Shown here: positions 1 to 9,229 of the stretch, in pieces | How the letters are laid out: each line of letters opens with the position of its first letter | Position numbering within the stretch: the first letter of the stretch is position 1 | Assembly: GCF_014650075.1 (NCBI RefSeq) | Contig: NZ_BMUG01000007.1 | Location: forward strand, 248,001-312,000 | DNA: 64,000 bases | DNA from: Streptomyces microflavus | GTDB lineage: Bacteria; Actinomycetota; Actinomycetes; Streptomycetales; Streptomycetaceae | Direction of reading: 5' to 3' | Program-made: the position numbers and the translations under genes | The notes under the pieces: model-generated | The model's input: the letters and a program-made list of their open reading frames with translations, nothing else | Told to the model about the DNA's origin: nothing | Databases searched by the model: none

Positions 1-37
1 GGGGCTGGGCCGGCCCCTCCCCACCCCGCCCCCCGGT

Positions 38-2110
38 TTAGACCAACGCCTCCGGCAGTTCCGCCGCGTGCACCACCGTCAGCCCCGACACCGCACGGGT
101 CAGCGCGACGTACAGCCGCCGCAGCCCGGTCCGCTCGTCCGGCTCGCCGTCCACCACGGCCGCCGGCTCGTCCAGCACCACGTAGTCGTACTCCAGGCCC
201 TTGGCGAGCGAGGCGGGCACCAGCGTCAGCCGGGACGCGGCGGTGGTCTCCTCACCGGGCGACAGATGCGCGTGGCCCGCGGCGGCCAGCGCCGCACCCA
301 GCGCCGGGATCCGGGCGTCGGCGGCGATCAGCCCGATGGACCCCTCGTGGAGCAGGGACTCCTCGCAGGCGGCGACGACGGCCGCGTCCAGCGCCTCCGC
401 TCCGGGAACCTCCCGTACGACCAGCGAACCGGGCGACTCACGCACCGACTCCACCGCCGCGAGCCCCGGCGAGATCGCGGGCAGCAGCCGGGAGGCGTAC
501 GCGATGACCTCGCGCGGCACGCGGAACCCGGCGGTCAGCTCCTCCACGACCGCGTCCGCCTTCCCCAGATGGAACAGGGCCTCGCTCCAGCTCTCCGTGG
601 ACCACGGCGTCGTCCCCTGGGCGAGGTCTCCGAGCACCGTCGCCGAACCCGTCGAGCACCGTCGCCCCACCGCCCGGTACTGCATGGGCGAGAGGTCCTG
701 CGCCTCGTCGAGCACGACATGGCCGAGCGAGTGCGTACGGGCCACCAGGTCACGGGCCTCGTCGATGAGCACCGCGTCCGCCGCCGACCACTTGGCCGTC
801 TTCACGCTGCGGGCGGGCTTCGCCCAGAGGATCAGCTTCTGCTCGTCCTCGCCGAGGAGCCCCTCCGCGTGGGCGGCGAGGAACTCCGGCTCGGCGAGCA
901 GCCTCAGCACGAGCTTCGCCGGGTCGACGGCGGGCCAGATCGCCTTCACGGCGGCCTTCACCGCGGGGTTGCGGGCCACCGTGTTCTGCACCCGGTCGTC
1001 CGGGGCCTCGCCCGCCTCCTCCATCCGTACGAGGACGGCGTGCGCGATCCGCTGCGGCAGGGCCTCGTGGGCGGAGCCGTACCGCATGTCCCGGGCGAGC
1101 AGCTCGTCCACCATCTCCTCGATCTCGTACGCGGGCACCCGCCAGCGCCGCGACCCGCGCACCACGACGACGGGCTCGGTGGGGGTGGTGACATGCGAGC
1201 GGATGGCCCGGCGCAGCACCTCGGCCATGCGGGCGTCGCCCTTGATGACGGCGGCGGCCGCGTCGTCCGTGGACCGGACCTCCACGTCCGCCGTCACCAG
1301 GTCGTCCACGGTGGCCTGCTTGACCTCCAGCTCACCGAGGGCGGGCAGGACCTGCTCGATGTAGTGGAGGAAGGACCGGTTCGGCCCGATGACGAGAGTG
1401 CCGGTCCGGGCGAGGCGGTCCCGGTGCGCGTAGAGCAGGAAGGCCACCCGGTGCAGGCCCACGGCGGTCTTCCCGGTGCCGGGACCCCCCTGCACACAGA
1501 CGGTGCCGCCGAGGCCACTTCGTACGATCTCGTCCTGCTCGGGCTGGATGGTGGCGACGATGTCGCGCATCGGGCCGACGCGGGGCCGCTCGATCTCGGC
1601 CTGGAGGAGGCGGCTGGTGTGGGCGACCTCGGCGGGGTCGGTGAGGTGCTCGTCCTCGTACGCGGTGAGCTCGCCGGCGGTGTACCCGAAGCGGCGGCGG
1701 AGCCCGACGTCCTGGGGGTTCTTCGGGGACGCCTGGTAGTACGGCTGGGAGACAGGGGCCCGCCAGTCGATGACCATCGGGTCCCCGGCGGCGTCGTGGA
1801 CGTGCCGGCGCCCGATGTAGAACCGCTCGCCCTCCGCACCTTCGGCGAGGTCGCCGCCGACGGCGTGGAGGTAGTCGAGGCGGCCGAAGAACAGGGGGGT
1901 GTGGGAGAGGTCGGCGAGCGCCTTGATGCGGTCGTCGATCTGGGACTGGAGCACGGCGGCGTTGACCCAGTTCGCGGTGACATCGCGGATGTCGAGGGCC
2001 TGGACGTCCTCGCGCATCGCGCGCAGGGCGGCGCGGGACGCGGCGAGATGGGCGCGCTCGTGCGCCAGGGGGTCGGTGGTGGAATCGCTTTCTGCTACGT
2101 GCGCGGGCAC
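38..2110 (-). CDS. HelD-family RNA polymerase-associated ATPase/helicase-like protein
   Basis: A 690-residue superfamily 1 ATPase. The N-terminal stretch (about 15-90) is helical and charged, as in the HelD arm that enters the RNA polymerase channel. Walker A is GGPGTGKT with the lysine at residue 214, and a Walker B/DEAQD motif lies in VVLDEAQDLSPMQ. The C-terminal UvrD-like motifs include GLEYDYVVLDE and RRLYVALTRA. HelD proteins bind RNA polymerase and use ATP to release stalled or post-termination complexes; some actinobacterial members (HelR) also displace rifamycins, which cannot be decided here because no rifamycin-associated element was recognised upstream. The GTG start at 2110 has a GGAGG ribosome site about 8 bases upstream. 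It is divergent from the small gene at 2506. Confidence 0.88.
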   Translation of the reverse strand: MPAHVAESDSTTDPLAHERAHLAASRAALRAMREDVQALDIRDVTANWVNAAVLQSQIDDRIKALADLSHTPLFFGRLDYLHAVGGDLAEGAEGERFYIGRRHVHDAAGDPMVIDWRAPVSQPYYQASPKNPQDVGLRRRFGYTAGELTAYEDEHLTDPAEVAHTSRLLQAEIERPRVGPMRDIVATIQPEQDEIVRSGLGGTVCVQGGPGTGKTAVGLHRVAFLLYAHRDRLARTGTLVIGPNRSFLHYIEQVLPALGELEVKQATVDDLVTADVEVRSTDDAAAAVIKGDARMAEVLRRAIRSHVTTPTEPVVVVRGSRRWRVPAYEIEEMVDELLARDMRYGSAHEALPQRIAHAVLVRMEEAGEAPDDRVQNTVARNPAVKAAVKAIWPAVDPAKLVLRLLAEPEFLAAHAEGLLGEDEQKLILWAKPARSVKTAKWSAADAVLIDEARDLVARTHSLGHVVLDEAQDLSPMQYRAVGRRCSTGSATVLGDLAQGTTPWSTESWSEALFHLGKADAVVEELTAGFRVPREVIAYASRLLPAISPGLAAVESVRESPGSLVVREVPGAEALDAAVVAACEESLLHEGSIGLIAADARIPALGAALAAAGHAHLSPGEETTAASRLTLVPASLAKGLEYDYVVLDEPAAVVDGEPDERTGLRRLYVALTRAVSGLTVVHAAELPEALV

Positions 2111-2505
2111 GGTGATGCCTCCGGCTCTTCAACGGCTCTTCAACGCAGGACGGCGGACCGCGCCGCGCTCCGGGGACATCCGGAGCCGTCGGGTCCGCTG
2201 GGAAGGTTCGTCTCTGTAGGTGTCGGCCGGTTTCCGTCCGGTCGGCGGCGCTCCCCCGGCTGCCGGCGGCGAAGGCCGGTACCACGGTGCGGGAGGCGGG
2301 CAGACCGGCGATTGTAGCCGCGGGCCGGGGCCCGGTCGAAACGGTTTACGGGCACCGGGGTGCGCGCAGGGAAGGGTTTACGGCACCGGGGGTACCCGTA
2401 GGGGATGTGTGCGGCCCGAGCGGTACCGGAGACCTACGCGCCCGGCGCGCAGGTTCCCTCTGCGGGCCGACGCGCCCATACGGGTGACGGGAGCACCATG
2501 GATAC
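2111..2505. promoter_or_regulatory. Intergenic region between divergent HelD gene and small gene, with a short direct repeat
   Basis: These 395 bases contain no convincing gene on either strand. They should hold the promoters of the HelD-type gene and of the small gene at 2506. A direct repeat with core GGTTTACGG-CACCGGGG occurs at about 2343-2360 and 2375-2390, a spacing of 32 bases or roughly three helical turns. This could be a tandem protein-binding site, but no regulator is suggested by the sequence. Confidence 0.4.
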
Positions 2506-2694
2506 ATGAGCACAGCGACCCTGAACCCACGCAGGACCGGCCCCGCGCACGGCGCGACCGCGGTCACCGGTCACCACCGCACCCACCGCGTCGGAGACGC
2601 CGTACGCGCGATCAAGGTCTTTGTGACGACGGCCTTCGGGGTCGTGGTCCTGGGGGAGTACGCGGAGGAGGCGGGGGTAAGGCGGTCCCGCTGA
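2506..2694 (+). CDS. Small conserved-looking protein of unknown function
   Basis: A 62-residue basic protein. The N-terminal half is rich in Thr, His and Arg, and the C-terminal half holds one short hydrophobic stretch (AIKVFVTTAFGVVVLGEY). I do not recognise a family. The coding pattern (third-position GC bias) and the position just upstream of a convergent helicase gene make it look like a real small gene. The ATG at 2506 follows a GGGAG-like site; an upstream ATG at 2498 is out of frame. Function unknown; a membrane-associated peptide is possible because of the hydrophobic stretch. Confidence 0.55.
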   Translation: MSTATLNPRRTGPAHGATAVTGHHRTHRVGDAVRAIKVFVTTAFGVVVLGEYAEEAGVRRSR

Positions 2695-2731
2695 CGCCCT
2701 GGTCCGTACCCCCCGGCCCCGCCCCTCCCGC

Positions 2732-4375
2732 TCAGTTCCCGGCGAGCAGCTCGTCCGCGTCGACGATGCGGTAGGCGTACCCCTGCTCGGCCAGGAACCG
2801 CTGGCGGTGCGCCGCGAAGTCCTGGTCGATGGTGTCGCGGGCGACGACCGAGTAGAACCGCGCCTCGTGCCCGTCGGCCTTCGGCCGCAGGACGCGCCCC
2901 AGCCGCTGGGCCTCCTCCTGCCGCGACCCGAAGGTCCCGGAGACCTGGATGGCGACGGTGGCCTCCGGCAGGTCGATGGAGAAGTTGGCGACCTTGGAGA
3001 CGACGAGGACGCTGATCTCCCCGTTCCGGAAGGCCCCGAAGAGCTTCTCGCGCTGGGCGTTGCTGGTCTCGCCCTTGATGACGGGCGCGTCCAGGTGTTC
3101 CCCCAGCTCGTCGAGCTGATCGATGTACTGCCCGATGACGAGGGTCTGCTCACCCTGGTGCTTGCGTACGAGCGCCTCGGTCACCTTCCGCTTGGTGGCG
3201 GTGGTGGCGCAGAACCGGTACTTCTCCTCCGGCTCGGCGGTGGCGTACGCGAGCCGCTCGGAGTCGGTGAGGTTGACCCGTACCTCGACGCAGTCGGCGG
3301 GCGCGATGTAGCCCTGCGCCTCGATCTCCTTCCACGGGGCGTCGAACCGCTTGGGCCCGATGAGCGAGAAGACGTCGGACTCCCGCCCGTCCTCCCGCAC
3401 GAGGGTGGCGGTCAGCCCGAGCCGTCGCCGGGCCTGGAGGTCGGCGGTGAACTTGAAGACGGGCGCGGGCAGCAGGTGCACCTCGTCGTAGACGACGAGC
3501 CCCCAGTCACGGGAGTCGAAGAGCTCCAGGTGCGGGTAGATGCCCTTCCGCCGGGTGGTCAGCACCTGGTAGGTGGCGATGGTGACCGGCCGGATCTCCT
3601 TCTTCGTACCGCTGTACTCGCCGATCTCCTCCTCGGTCAGCGAGGTCCGCTTCACCAGCTCGTGCTTCCACTGCCGGGCGGAGACGGTGTTGGTGACGAG
3701 GATCAGGGTGGTGGCCTTGGCCTCAGCCATGGCACCGGCCCCGACCAGCGTCTTCCCGGCCCCACAGGGCAGCACGACAACACCGGACCCGCCGTGCCAG
3801 AACCCCTCGACGGCCTGCCTCTGGTACGGCCGCAGCGCCCAGCCGTCCTCGGCCAGCTCGATCGGATGGGCCTCGCCGTCCACGTACCCGGCAAGATCCT
3901 CGGCCGGCCAGCCCAGCTTCAGCAGGGTCTGCTTGATCTGCCCGCGCTCCGAGGGGTGCACGGCAACGGTGTCCGGGTCGAGCCGGGCGCCGACCAGCGG
4001 CTGCACCTTCTTCGACCGCAGGATCTCCTCCAGCACGGGCCGGTCGGTACTGGTGAGCACCAGCCCGTGCACCGGGTGCTTGGAGAGGGTGAGCCGCCCG
4101 TACCGCGCCATCGTCTCGGCGATGTCGACCAGGAGCGCGTGCGGCACGGGGTAGCGGGAGTACTCCACCAGGGCATCGACGACCTGCTCGGCGTCGTGCC
4201 CGGCGGCCCGGGCGTTCCACAGCCCGAGCGGGGTGACCCGGTACGTATGAATGTGCTCGGGCGCACGCTCCAGCTCCGCGAAGGGTGCGATGACCCGGCG
4301 GCAGGCGTCCGCCAGCTCGTGGTCGACTTCGAGGAGCAGCGTCTTGTCGCTCTGGACGATGAGGGGTCCGGTCAC
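2732..4375 (-). CDS. XPB-type DNA repair helicase
   Basis: A 547-residue superfamily 2 helicase of the XPB/Rad25 type found in actinobacteria. An N-terminal damage-recognition-like region (about 1-170) precedes the helicase core. Walker A is PCGAGKT with Lys208, the Walker B box is DEVH at 297-300, and a RED motif follows in LVREDGRES, a hallmark of XPB proteins. The C-terminal RecA-like domain ends with motif VI (EEAQRLGRVLRP). XPB helicases unwind DNA 3' to 5' in nucleotide excision repair; the bacterial role is less clear. GTG start with an AAAGGG site upstream. The large Helicase_C_3 protein at 5482-7947 lies nearby on the same strand and may be a functional partner. Confidence 0.93.
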   Translation of the reverse strand: MTGPLIVQSDKTLLLEVDHELADACRRVIAPFAELERAPEHIHTYRVTPLGLWNARAAGHDAEQVVDALVEYSRYPVPHALLVDIAETMARYGRLTLSKHPVHGLVLTSTDRPVLEEILRSKKVQPLVGARLDPDTVAVHPSERGQIKQTLLKLGWPAEDLAGYVDGEAHPIELAEDGWALRPYQRQAVEGFWHGGSGVVVLPCGAGKTLVGAGAMAEAKATTLILVTNTVSARQWKHELVKRTSLTEEEIGEYSGTKKEIRPVTIATYQVLTTRRKGIYPHLELFDSRDWGLVVYDEVHLLPAPVFKFTADLQARRRLGLTATLVREDGRESDVFSLIGPKRFDAPWKEIEAQGYIAPADCVEVRVNLTDSERLAYATAEPEEKYRFCATTATKRKVTEALVRKHQGEQTLVIGQYIDQLDELGEHLDAPVIKGETSNAQREKLFGAFRNGEISVLVVSKVANFSIDLPEATVAIQVSGTFGSRQEEAQRLGRVLRPKADGHEARFYSVVARDTIDQDFAAHRQRFLAEQGYAYRIVDADELLAGN

Positions 4376-4491
4376 GCGCTTCGGCCCTTTCTGCGGGGTG
4401 CGGCCACGGATGCGGCCAAACGTCCAGTGTGCCGCATCGCGGGGCGGGGCGGGGTGAGTGCGTGCGGAGCCCGGGGGCGGCGGCCCCGGGC

Positions 4492-5226
4492 TCAGGCCCC
4501 ACGCCGCTGCGGCCCGAAGCGCACGGGGACGCCGGGGGAGTACAGCACGCTCACCGGATCACCGGCCGGCGCGGGCAGCCCCCCGGCCGCCACCAGGTCC
4601 TCGTCGCACTCCAGCAGCTCCGCGCGGTGCAGGGGCCACTGCGGATGGGCGTTCGGCAGATATACGGTCCGCCCGAAGAACGAGCTGTGCAGCGCCCAGC
4701 GGGCGGTCAGGAAGTGCTCCAGGGGCGTCGGCTCCTCGATCGCGTCCCCCGCCCGCAGCACGATCCGGCTCCGCGCACCGCGCGGGCCGGGCCGGCGCCG
4801 GGTGCTCGTGTACGTGAGGGTGTCGCCGGAGCGCTCGATGTCCATCCGGGACCACACGTACGGCAGCCGGAAGGCGGCCCGCGCCACGAGGACGGGGATC
4901 AGCCGCGAGGCGTCGAGGGACCGGAAGACGACACCGCGCCGCCCACGCTCATCCACGGAGTACAGCCGGACGTTGGTCTCGGGAAAGGTCCCCAGGTAGG
5001 GGATGCCCGGCAGCCCGAGCCCGCCCACCCGGTACATCCGGAACGCGACGAGCCCGACGTAGGTCGCCCCGTCGAAGGTGTCCGGCACCGTCCCCGGCGG
5101 CAACAGCGGTGCCACATCCGCCGGATCGACCGCCCAGTGCAGGAACGCCAGGTCCAGCCAGGACTGCGTGAGCAGCGGCCGCATCGGCGCGGCGGGCGGG
5201 CGGGGCGATACCGGCTCAGGCACCAC
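4492..5226 (-). CDS. DUF2071 (YqjF-like) family protein
   Basis: A 244-residue protein matching the YqjF/DUF2071 family. It shows the typical opening (LLTQSWLDLAFLHWAVDP, then LLPPGTVPDTFDG), a central V-x-FRM-YRVGG segment and the FPETNVRLYSVDE motif. These proteins adopt an acetoacetate decarboxylase-like beta fold and have no established reaction. No signal peptide or membrane segment is evident. The GTG start at 5226 is 4 bases after the stop of the preceding small gene, so translation may be coupled. An internal ATG at 5184 would give the more usual family start but lacks a ribosome site. Confidence 0.85.
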   Translation of the reverse strand: MVPEPVSPRPPAAPMRPLLTQSWLDLAFLHWAVDPADVAPLLPPGTVPDTFDGATYVGLVAFRMYRVGGLGLPGIPYLGTFPETNVRLYSVDERGRRGVVFRSLDASRLIPVLVARAAFRLPYVWSRMDIERSGDTLTYTSTRRRPGPRGARSRIVLRAGDAIEEPTPLEHFLTARWALHSSFFGRTVYLPNAHPQWPLHRAELLECDEDLVAAGGLPAPAGDPVSVLYSPGVPVRFGPQRRGA

Positions 5227-5229
5227 CGG

Positions 5230-5355
5230 CTACTCGGTCTCGCCCGGCTGCCCGGTGCGCTTGGCCCGCTTGACGCCGAGTACGGCGAGACCGAGGACGG
5301 CCACCGCCACGATCGCCATCATGATCTGCTCGCCGGCGGTCAGGGTTCCGATCAT
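5230..5355 (-). CDS. Small single-pass membrane protein
   Basis: A 41-residue protein with one membrane helix (IMMAIVAVAVLGLAVLGV) followed by a positively charged tail (KRAKR), suggesting an N-out, C-in orientation. A GAGGAG ribosome site lies exactly six bases before the ATG at 5355, which decides this start over the ATG two codons earlier. It sits directly upstream of the DUF2071 gene, four bases away, and is probably cotranscribed with it. Function unknown. Confidence 0.65.
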   Translation of the reverse strand: MIGTLTAGEQIMMAIVAVAVLGLAVLGVKRAKRTGQPGETE

Positions 5356-5481
5356 CTTCATCTCCTCGGCGGATCGACTGTGGGGGTGCACGGTGAACCT
5401 GTCATGCGGTGTGACCCGCGACAAGCCTCGACGTGATCCTCAGAGCTTCCCTTGAGCGTCCGGGGGCCTGACACCTCGCCC

Positions 5482-7947
5482 CTATCCCTTCCCGTCCTCC
5501 GCCAGCTCCGCCACCCCCGTGATCCGGTGGAGGGCGAACGTGCGGACCTCGTCGGCCGTGTGGTCGTACGCAGTGACGAAGCCGCCCTCCACGCGGACCG
5601 GGGCGATCACGCGTTGGCTGGCCGCGCCCTCCGCGTTGACGTAGCCGATCCAGACCGCGGTGCCCGTCATCGCGGCCGCCTGGACCGTGGCCAGGGTCTC
5701 CGCCGAGGTGGTGCGGGGGAGGGAGCCGGAGGACGTGGTGGACGACGGGCCACCCTCCGCCGGGTCCTTGCGGATCACCGTGGCGGCCGTGTCGCCTGCG
5801 CGGATGGCTCGTACCGCCGCGCCCAGCAGGGTGTCGTCCGGGACCGGGGGGCCTTCGGGGACCGGGGTCGGAGGGGTGCGGGGTGGGGTGCGGCGGGCGC
5901 CGGCGCGGGTGATCAGGACGTCGCCCTCGGCGGATTCCGCGGCGGGGGCGTAGCCCATCTCGCGCAGCGCTTCGAGGAGGGAGCCGGGGTCGGCCTGGGA
6001 GGCCAGGACCGTGGGGGCGAGGCGGCGCAGGCGCAGGCCCGTCGAGCGGCGGTCGGCCAGGATCTCGTTGAGGACCGCCTCGTCGTCGCAGCGCACGTAC
6101 GCGGAGGCCGCCCCGATCCGCAGGTGGCCGTGGCGGCGGGCCACGTCGTCGATCAGGTAGCTCAGCGGCTGCGGCACCGGCGTACGGCTGTGCGCGGCCA
6201 GGAACGCGTGCAGGTCGGCCGCCGCCTGCCCGGCGTCCAGGGCGCGGCGCACCGAGCCGGGCGTGAAGCGGTAGACCGTCGCGCCGCCCTTCGACTCCAC
6301 GTCGGCCAGGACCGAGAGGGTTTCGGCGAGGGGGCGTTCCAGCGGGCCCGGCGCCACCGCCGTCAGGTCCGCCTGGAGCAGGACGTGGTCCAGCGGTTCG
6401 GGCAGGAGGGGGGCCAAAAAGGCCGCCGCCGTCTCCTCGCCCTCCTCCAGCAGCGCGCGAGCCTGCGAGGACAGCGCGCCCCGGCCCGTGATCCCCAGGA
6501 GCTCGGCCTCGTTGAGCGTCCACAGGGCGAGCCGGGAGCGGAGGTCGGTGCCCTCTCCTGAGGGCGAGGAACCCCGCAACGGGCGTTCCCAGCGCAGCCG
6601 TCGCAGCAGCGTCTCCGGGTCGGGCGCGGTGCCCGGGGGCAGTTCGGCGAAGAGGGCCAGGACCCGGCGGCGTACGTCGGGGGCGGCCGAGCGGTCCAGT
6701 TCGGGGCCGAGCGCGGAGAGGGCCCGGCCCTTCGCGTCCTGGCCGCCGACCAGGCCGGGGACCCGGGTGGCCGGGAGCCAGGCGGTGGCGAGGTGGGTCC
6801 AGCGGTGCTGGGCGGAGAGGTCGAGCCACTCGTCGGACGCGGGTGTCGGCGCGTACCGCTCGTCGCTCTCGCCGTCGGTGGCCAGCAGCCCGGCCGCGTA
6901 GGCGAGTTCGACCCAGAACGCGGCGATCGGTTCCGTCACGTCCAGCGCTGTCGCCGTGCGTTTCAGCTCTCGTACGCTCAGGCCGCCGGCCCGCAGGATC
7001 GCCGGGCCGCCGCCGTTCCAGAGTTTCAGCAGCTCCTCGACGGTCGACAGCGCGGTGAACGCCTGACCGGCCGCCGCTCTGTCCACAGCCTGTGGATCAC
7101 GTTCGGCCGCCGCCGTGACGACCGGGGGTGCCGGTTCCGGTACGCGGTGGGCGCGCCCGGCACGCAGATGGAGGGCCGCCTCGCGCGGCAGGACCACCGT
7201 CCGCGTCGAGACCGGCAGCAGCAGGCCCCGGTCGCGCAGCCACTTCACGGGCGGGGTGGGGTTCGGCGTGACCTCGCCGTACGGCGGGCCCCACACCAGC
7301 CGGTCCAGGACCGACAGCGCCTCTACGGGGGCCGTGTCCAGCAGCTCCGCCATCCGCGTCCGGTCCGTGAACAGGGCGGACAGCGCGGCCACCGCCGAGA
7401 CCGGGTCGTGCGTGGCGTGCAGCCCCGCCGTGGTCAGGATCTCCTGGAGGCGGCCCGGTGACATCCCGGCCGTCGCCTCCGCGACCGTGGGGCCGAGACC
7501 GGTGGGGGAGGGGTGCTGCGGGGACGGGGCGAGCAGCTCGCGGGCCGTGCGCACCAGCCGCAGCCGTTCGTCCTCGCCCCAGACCAGGGCCTGTTCGCGC
7601 AGCGTCGCCAGCGCGCCCGGCAGCGCGGCCGTGACCGCCGCCCCCACGTCGTCGCGCTGCTCTCCGTCGTCCAGGCCGTCGCCGGTGAGCAGGGAGAGCA
7701 GGATGTCGTACGGGGCCGGGTCCGGGGCCACCGCCAGCGCCTCGGCGGTCTGCAGCGCGAACCGGTCCAGGTGTTCCAGCGCGCGGACCACCGAGGCCCG
7801 GGTGCCGGCCCTCGTGGCGAGCTGGGTGATGTCGTTCGGCACCGGGTTGAGGAGGTCGGGGCGGGCACGCAGCAGCCCGGCCAGCGATTCGTCGCCCCGG
7901 GCGCGCAGGGCTTCGGCGAGCGTGCGCGGTGGTGTGGTCGTCCCCAT
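5482..7947 (-). CDS. Helicase_C_3 (XPB-associated) protein with C-terminal WYL-like domain
   Basis: An 821-residue actinobacterial protein of the helicase-associated type (Helicase conserved C-terminal domain 3). The N-terminal half is helical with winged-helix-like segments, probably DNA binding. The region around residues 470-650 (LLQADLTAVAPGPLERPL, then STVYRFTP-like) matches the Helicase_C_3 pattern. The last ~70 residues (AVWIGYVNAEG, RVIAPVRVEGG, FALHRITGV) resemble a WYL ligand- or nucleic-acid-binding domain. No Walker A motif is visible, so it is unlikely to be an ATPase alone. It lies downstream of HelD and XPB-type genes and may be an XPB accessory factor. The start is the ATG at 7947; the open frame continues upstream but reads through the divergent gene and looks non-coding there. 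Confidence 0.82.
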   Translation of the reverse strand: MGTTTPPRTLAEALRARGDESLAGLLRARPDLLNPVPNDITQLATRAGTRASVVRALEHLDRFALQTAEALAVAPDPAPYDILLSLLTGDGLDDGEQRDDVGAAVTAALPGALATLREQALVWGEDERLRLVRTARELLAPSPQHPSPTGLGPTVAEATAGMSPGRLQEILTTAGLHATHDPVSAVAALSALFTDRTRMAELLDTAPVEALSVLDRLVWGPPYGEVTPNPTPPVKWLRDRGLLLPVSTRTVVLPREAALHLRAGRAHRVPEPAPPVVTAAAERDPQAVDRAAAGQAFTALSTVEELLKLWNGGGPAILRAGGLSVRELKRTATALDVTEPIAAFWVELAYAAGLLATDGESDERYAPTPASDEWLDLSAQHRWTHLATAWLPATRVPGLVGGQDAKGRALSALGPELDRSAAPDVRRRVLALFAELPPGTAPDPETLLRRLRWERPLRGSSPSGEGTDLRSRLALWTLNEAELLGITGRGALSSQARALLEEGEETAAAFLAPLLPEPLDHVLLQADLTAVAPGPLERPLAETLSVLADVESKGGATVYRFTPGSVRRALDAGQAAADLHAFLAAHSRTPVPQPLSYLIDDVARRHGHLRIGAASAYVRCDDEAVLNEILADRRSTGLRLRRLAPTVLASQADPGSLLEALREMGYAPAAESAEGDVLITRAGARRTPPRTPPTPVPEGPPVPDDTLLGAAVRAIRAGDTAATVIRKDPAEGGPSSTTSSGSLPRTTSAETLATVQAAAMTGTAVWIGYVNAEGAASQRVIAPVRVEGGFVTAYDHTADEVRTFALHRITGVAELAEDGKG

Positions 7948-8010
7948 CCGTCCCACGTTAGCCGCTGAAACGCTACCGTCGGGGCAGGGCCGGTAGAGGG
8001 GATGCACCGC

Positions 8011-9219
8011 GTGGGGATCGAGAGCGACCAGCTCGTCTACGACTACCTGAGCCGGGTCGGCGACCTGGCCCAGCAGCAACAGCTGTCGTCGGGCGCCCGG
8101 ATGAGGCTCGTCTCGACGCTCCGGAGCGAGATCGACCGGCAGCGCGCCACCGGGGGAGCGGACTCCCCGGCGGCGGTGCGGCGCATCATCGGCGGGCTCG
8201 GCACCCCCGGCGAACTGGTCGGCGCCGCCGCGGAGTCGGGCGACGGGACGGTGTCGCTGCCCTCGGCGCGGAGCGGGCCGGCACCACGGACGGGTGACCA
8301 GCGGCGGCCGCTGCCCCGGCCCCGGAACGGACTCCTCCGCAAGAGCCCGAAGGCCCCGGAGGAGGCGGAGGAGCCGCAGAAGCCGGGGCGGGCGGACTCC
8401 GGTCCAGCCTCCGGTTCCGCCCCGAAAACCCGTTCCTGGCGGGGCGCGTCGCGGCCCGCCGAGCCCGCCGCCGGCCGCCCCCGTACAGAACTCGACAAGA
8501 CCACGCGCCCCGACGACACCCCCGTCCCCAACTGGCCCCACCCCTCCGCCCCCCACGTCCTCGGCCCCGACCAGCAGAGCACCGGCGACGGCGAGTGGTG
8601 GCGCCTGGAGCCGGGGCCCTTCGACGCCGGGACCGCCATCCCCGGGTTCTTCGGCGGCATCGAGGCCCCGGAACTCCTCGGCAGGCGGCCGAGGCCCGAG
8701 GTCCCGGAGGCGGACGAGGAAGCGGAAGACGCGGAAGAGGGCGACGAGTCCGGCACCGAGGAGGGCGGCGACACCGAAGAAGCCCCCCGCCGCCGCGCCC
8801 TCCGCATCCCGCGGCCGCGCCGCCGCAAGCCCGTCGTCGTGGCGGAACCCGTGGTGGCCGCCGCCCCGGCCCCCCGCGGCGGCTTCGCCCACCCCCTGCT
8901 GCTCCTGGCCGCCCTGCTGCTGCTCGCCGGGGCGGTCACCGGGTCCTGGATCCCGCTGGCGGGCGGCTGGCTCATCGCGTACGGCTCCCGGACCCTCTCC
9001 CGTACGGAGGCGAAGTGGGCGGCCCTGGGGCTGCCGGGCGTCGTCGTCGCAGGGGCGCTCGTCTGGGTGTGGGGGCGGATGGACGGGCGCTGGGGCGAGC
9101 CGATCGCGGAGGGGGCGCTCCGCGACGTGCTGGCCGGGGCCTGGCCGGTGGTCGTCCGCGTCGCCGCCGTCGCCTCCGCGCTCTACCTGGTGTGGCGGGC
9201 GCGGAGGCGTACGGGGTGA
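8011..9219 (+). CDS. HAAS-like domain membrane protein
   Basis: About 402 residues. The N-terminus (residues 1-75: YDYLSRVGDLAQQQQLSSG, then LRSEIDRQRATGG and IIGGLGTPGELVGAA) resembles the HAAS domain found on bacterial membrane signalling proteins. A long low-complexity Pro/Arg/Glu-rich linker follows (about 80-280, with an acidic run EEAEDAEEGDESGTEEGGD). The C-terminal ~110 residues contain three or four hydrophobic helices. The GTG at 8011 is preferred: AGAGGGG ends 9 bases upstream, whereas the ATG at 8002 sits directly against it. Function unknown; divergent from the Helicase_C_3 gene with only about 60 bases between them. Confidence 0.72.
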   Translation: MGIESDQLVYDYLSRVGDLAQQQQLSSGARMRLVSTLRSEIDRQRATGGADSPAAVRRIIGGLGTPGELVGAAAESGDGTVSLPSARSGPAPRTGDQRRPLPRPRNGLLRKSPKAPEEAEEPQKPGRADSGPASGSAPKTRSWRGASRPAEPAAGRPRTELDKTTRPDDTPVPNWPHPSAPHVLGPDQQSTGDGEWWRLEPGPFDAGTAIPGFFGGIEAPELLGRRPRPEVPEADEEAEDAEEGDESGTEEGGDTEEAPRRRALRIPRPRRRKPVVVAEPVVAAAPAPRGGFAHPLLLLAALLLLAGAVTGSWIPLAGGWLIAYGSRTLSRTEAKWAALGLPGVVVAGALVWVWGRMDGRWGEPIAEGALRDVLAGAWPVVVRVAAVASALYLVWRARRRTG

Positions 9220-9229
9220 GAAACGGCGG

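Noticed and set aside
2111..2505. Rifamycin-associated element before the HelD-type gene
   Set aside because: No convincing inverted GGGGCTTGC-type element was seen, so antibiotic-linked induction is not claimed.
7948..8892. N-terminal extension of the Helicase_C_3 gene
   Set aside because: This part lies opposite the HAAS-like gene, has Arg/Gly-rich composition, and the plausible ATG is at 7947.
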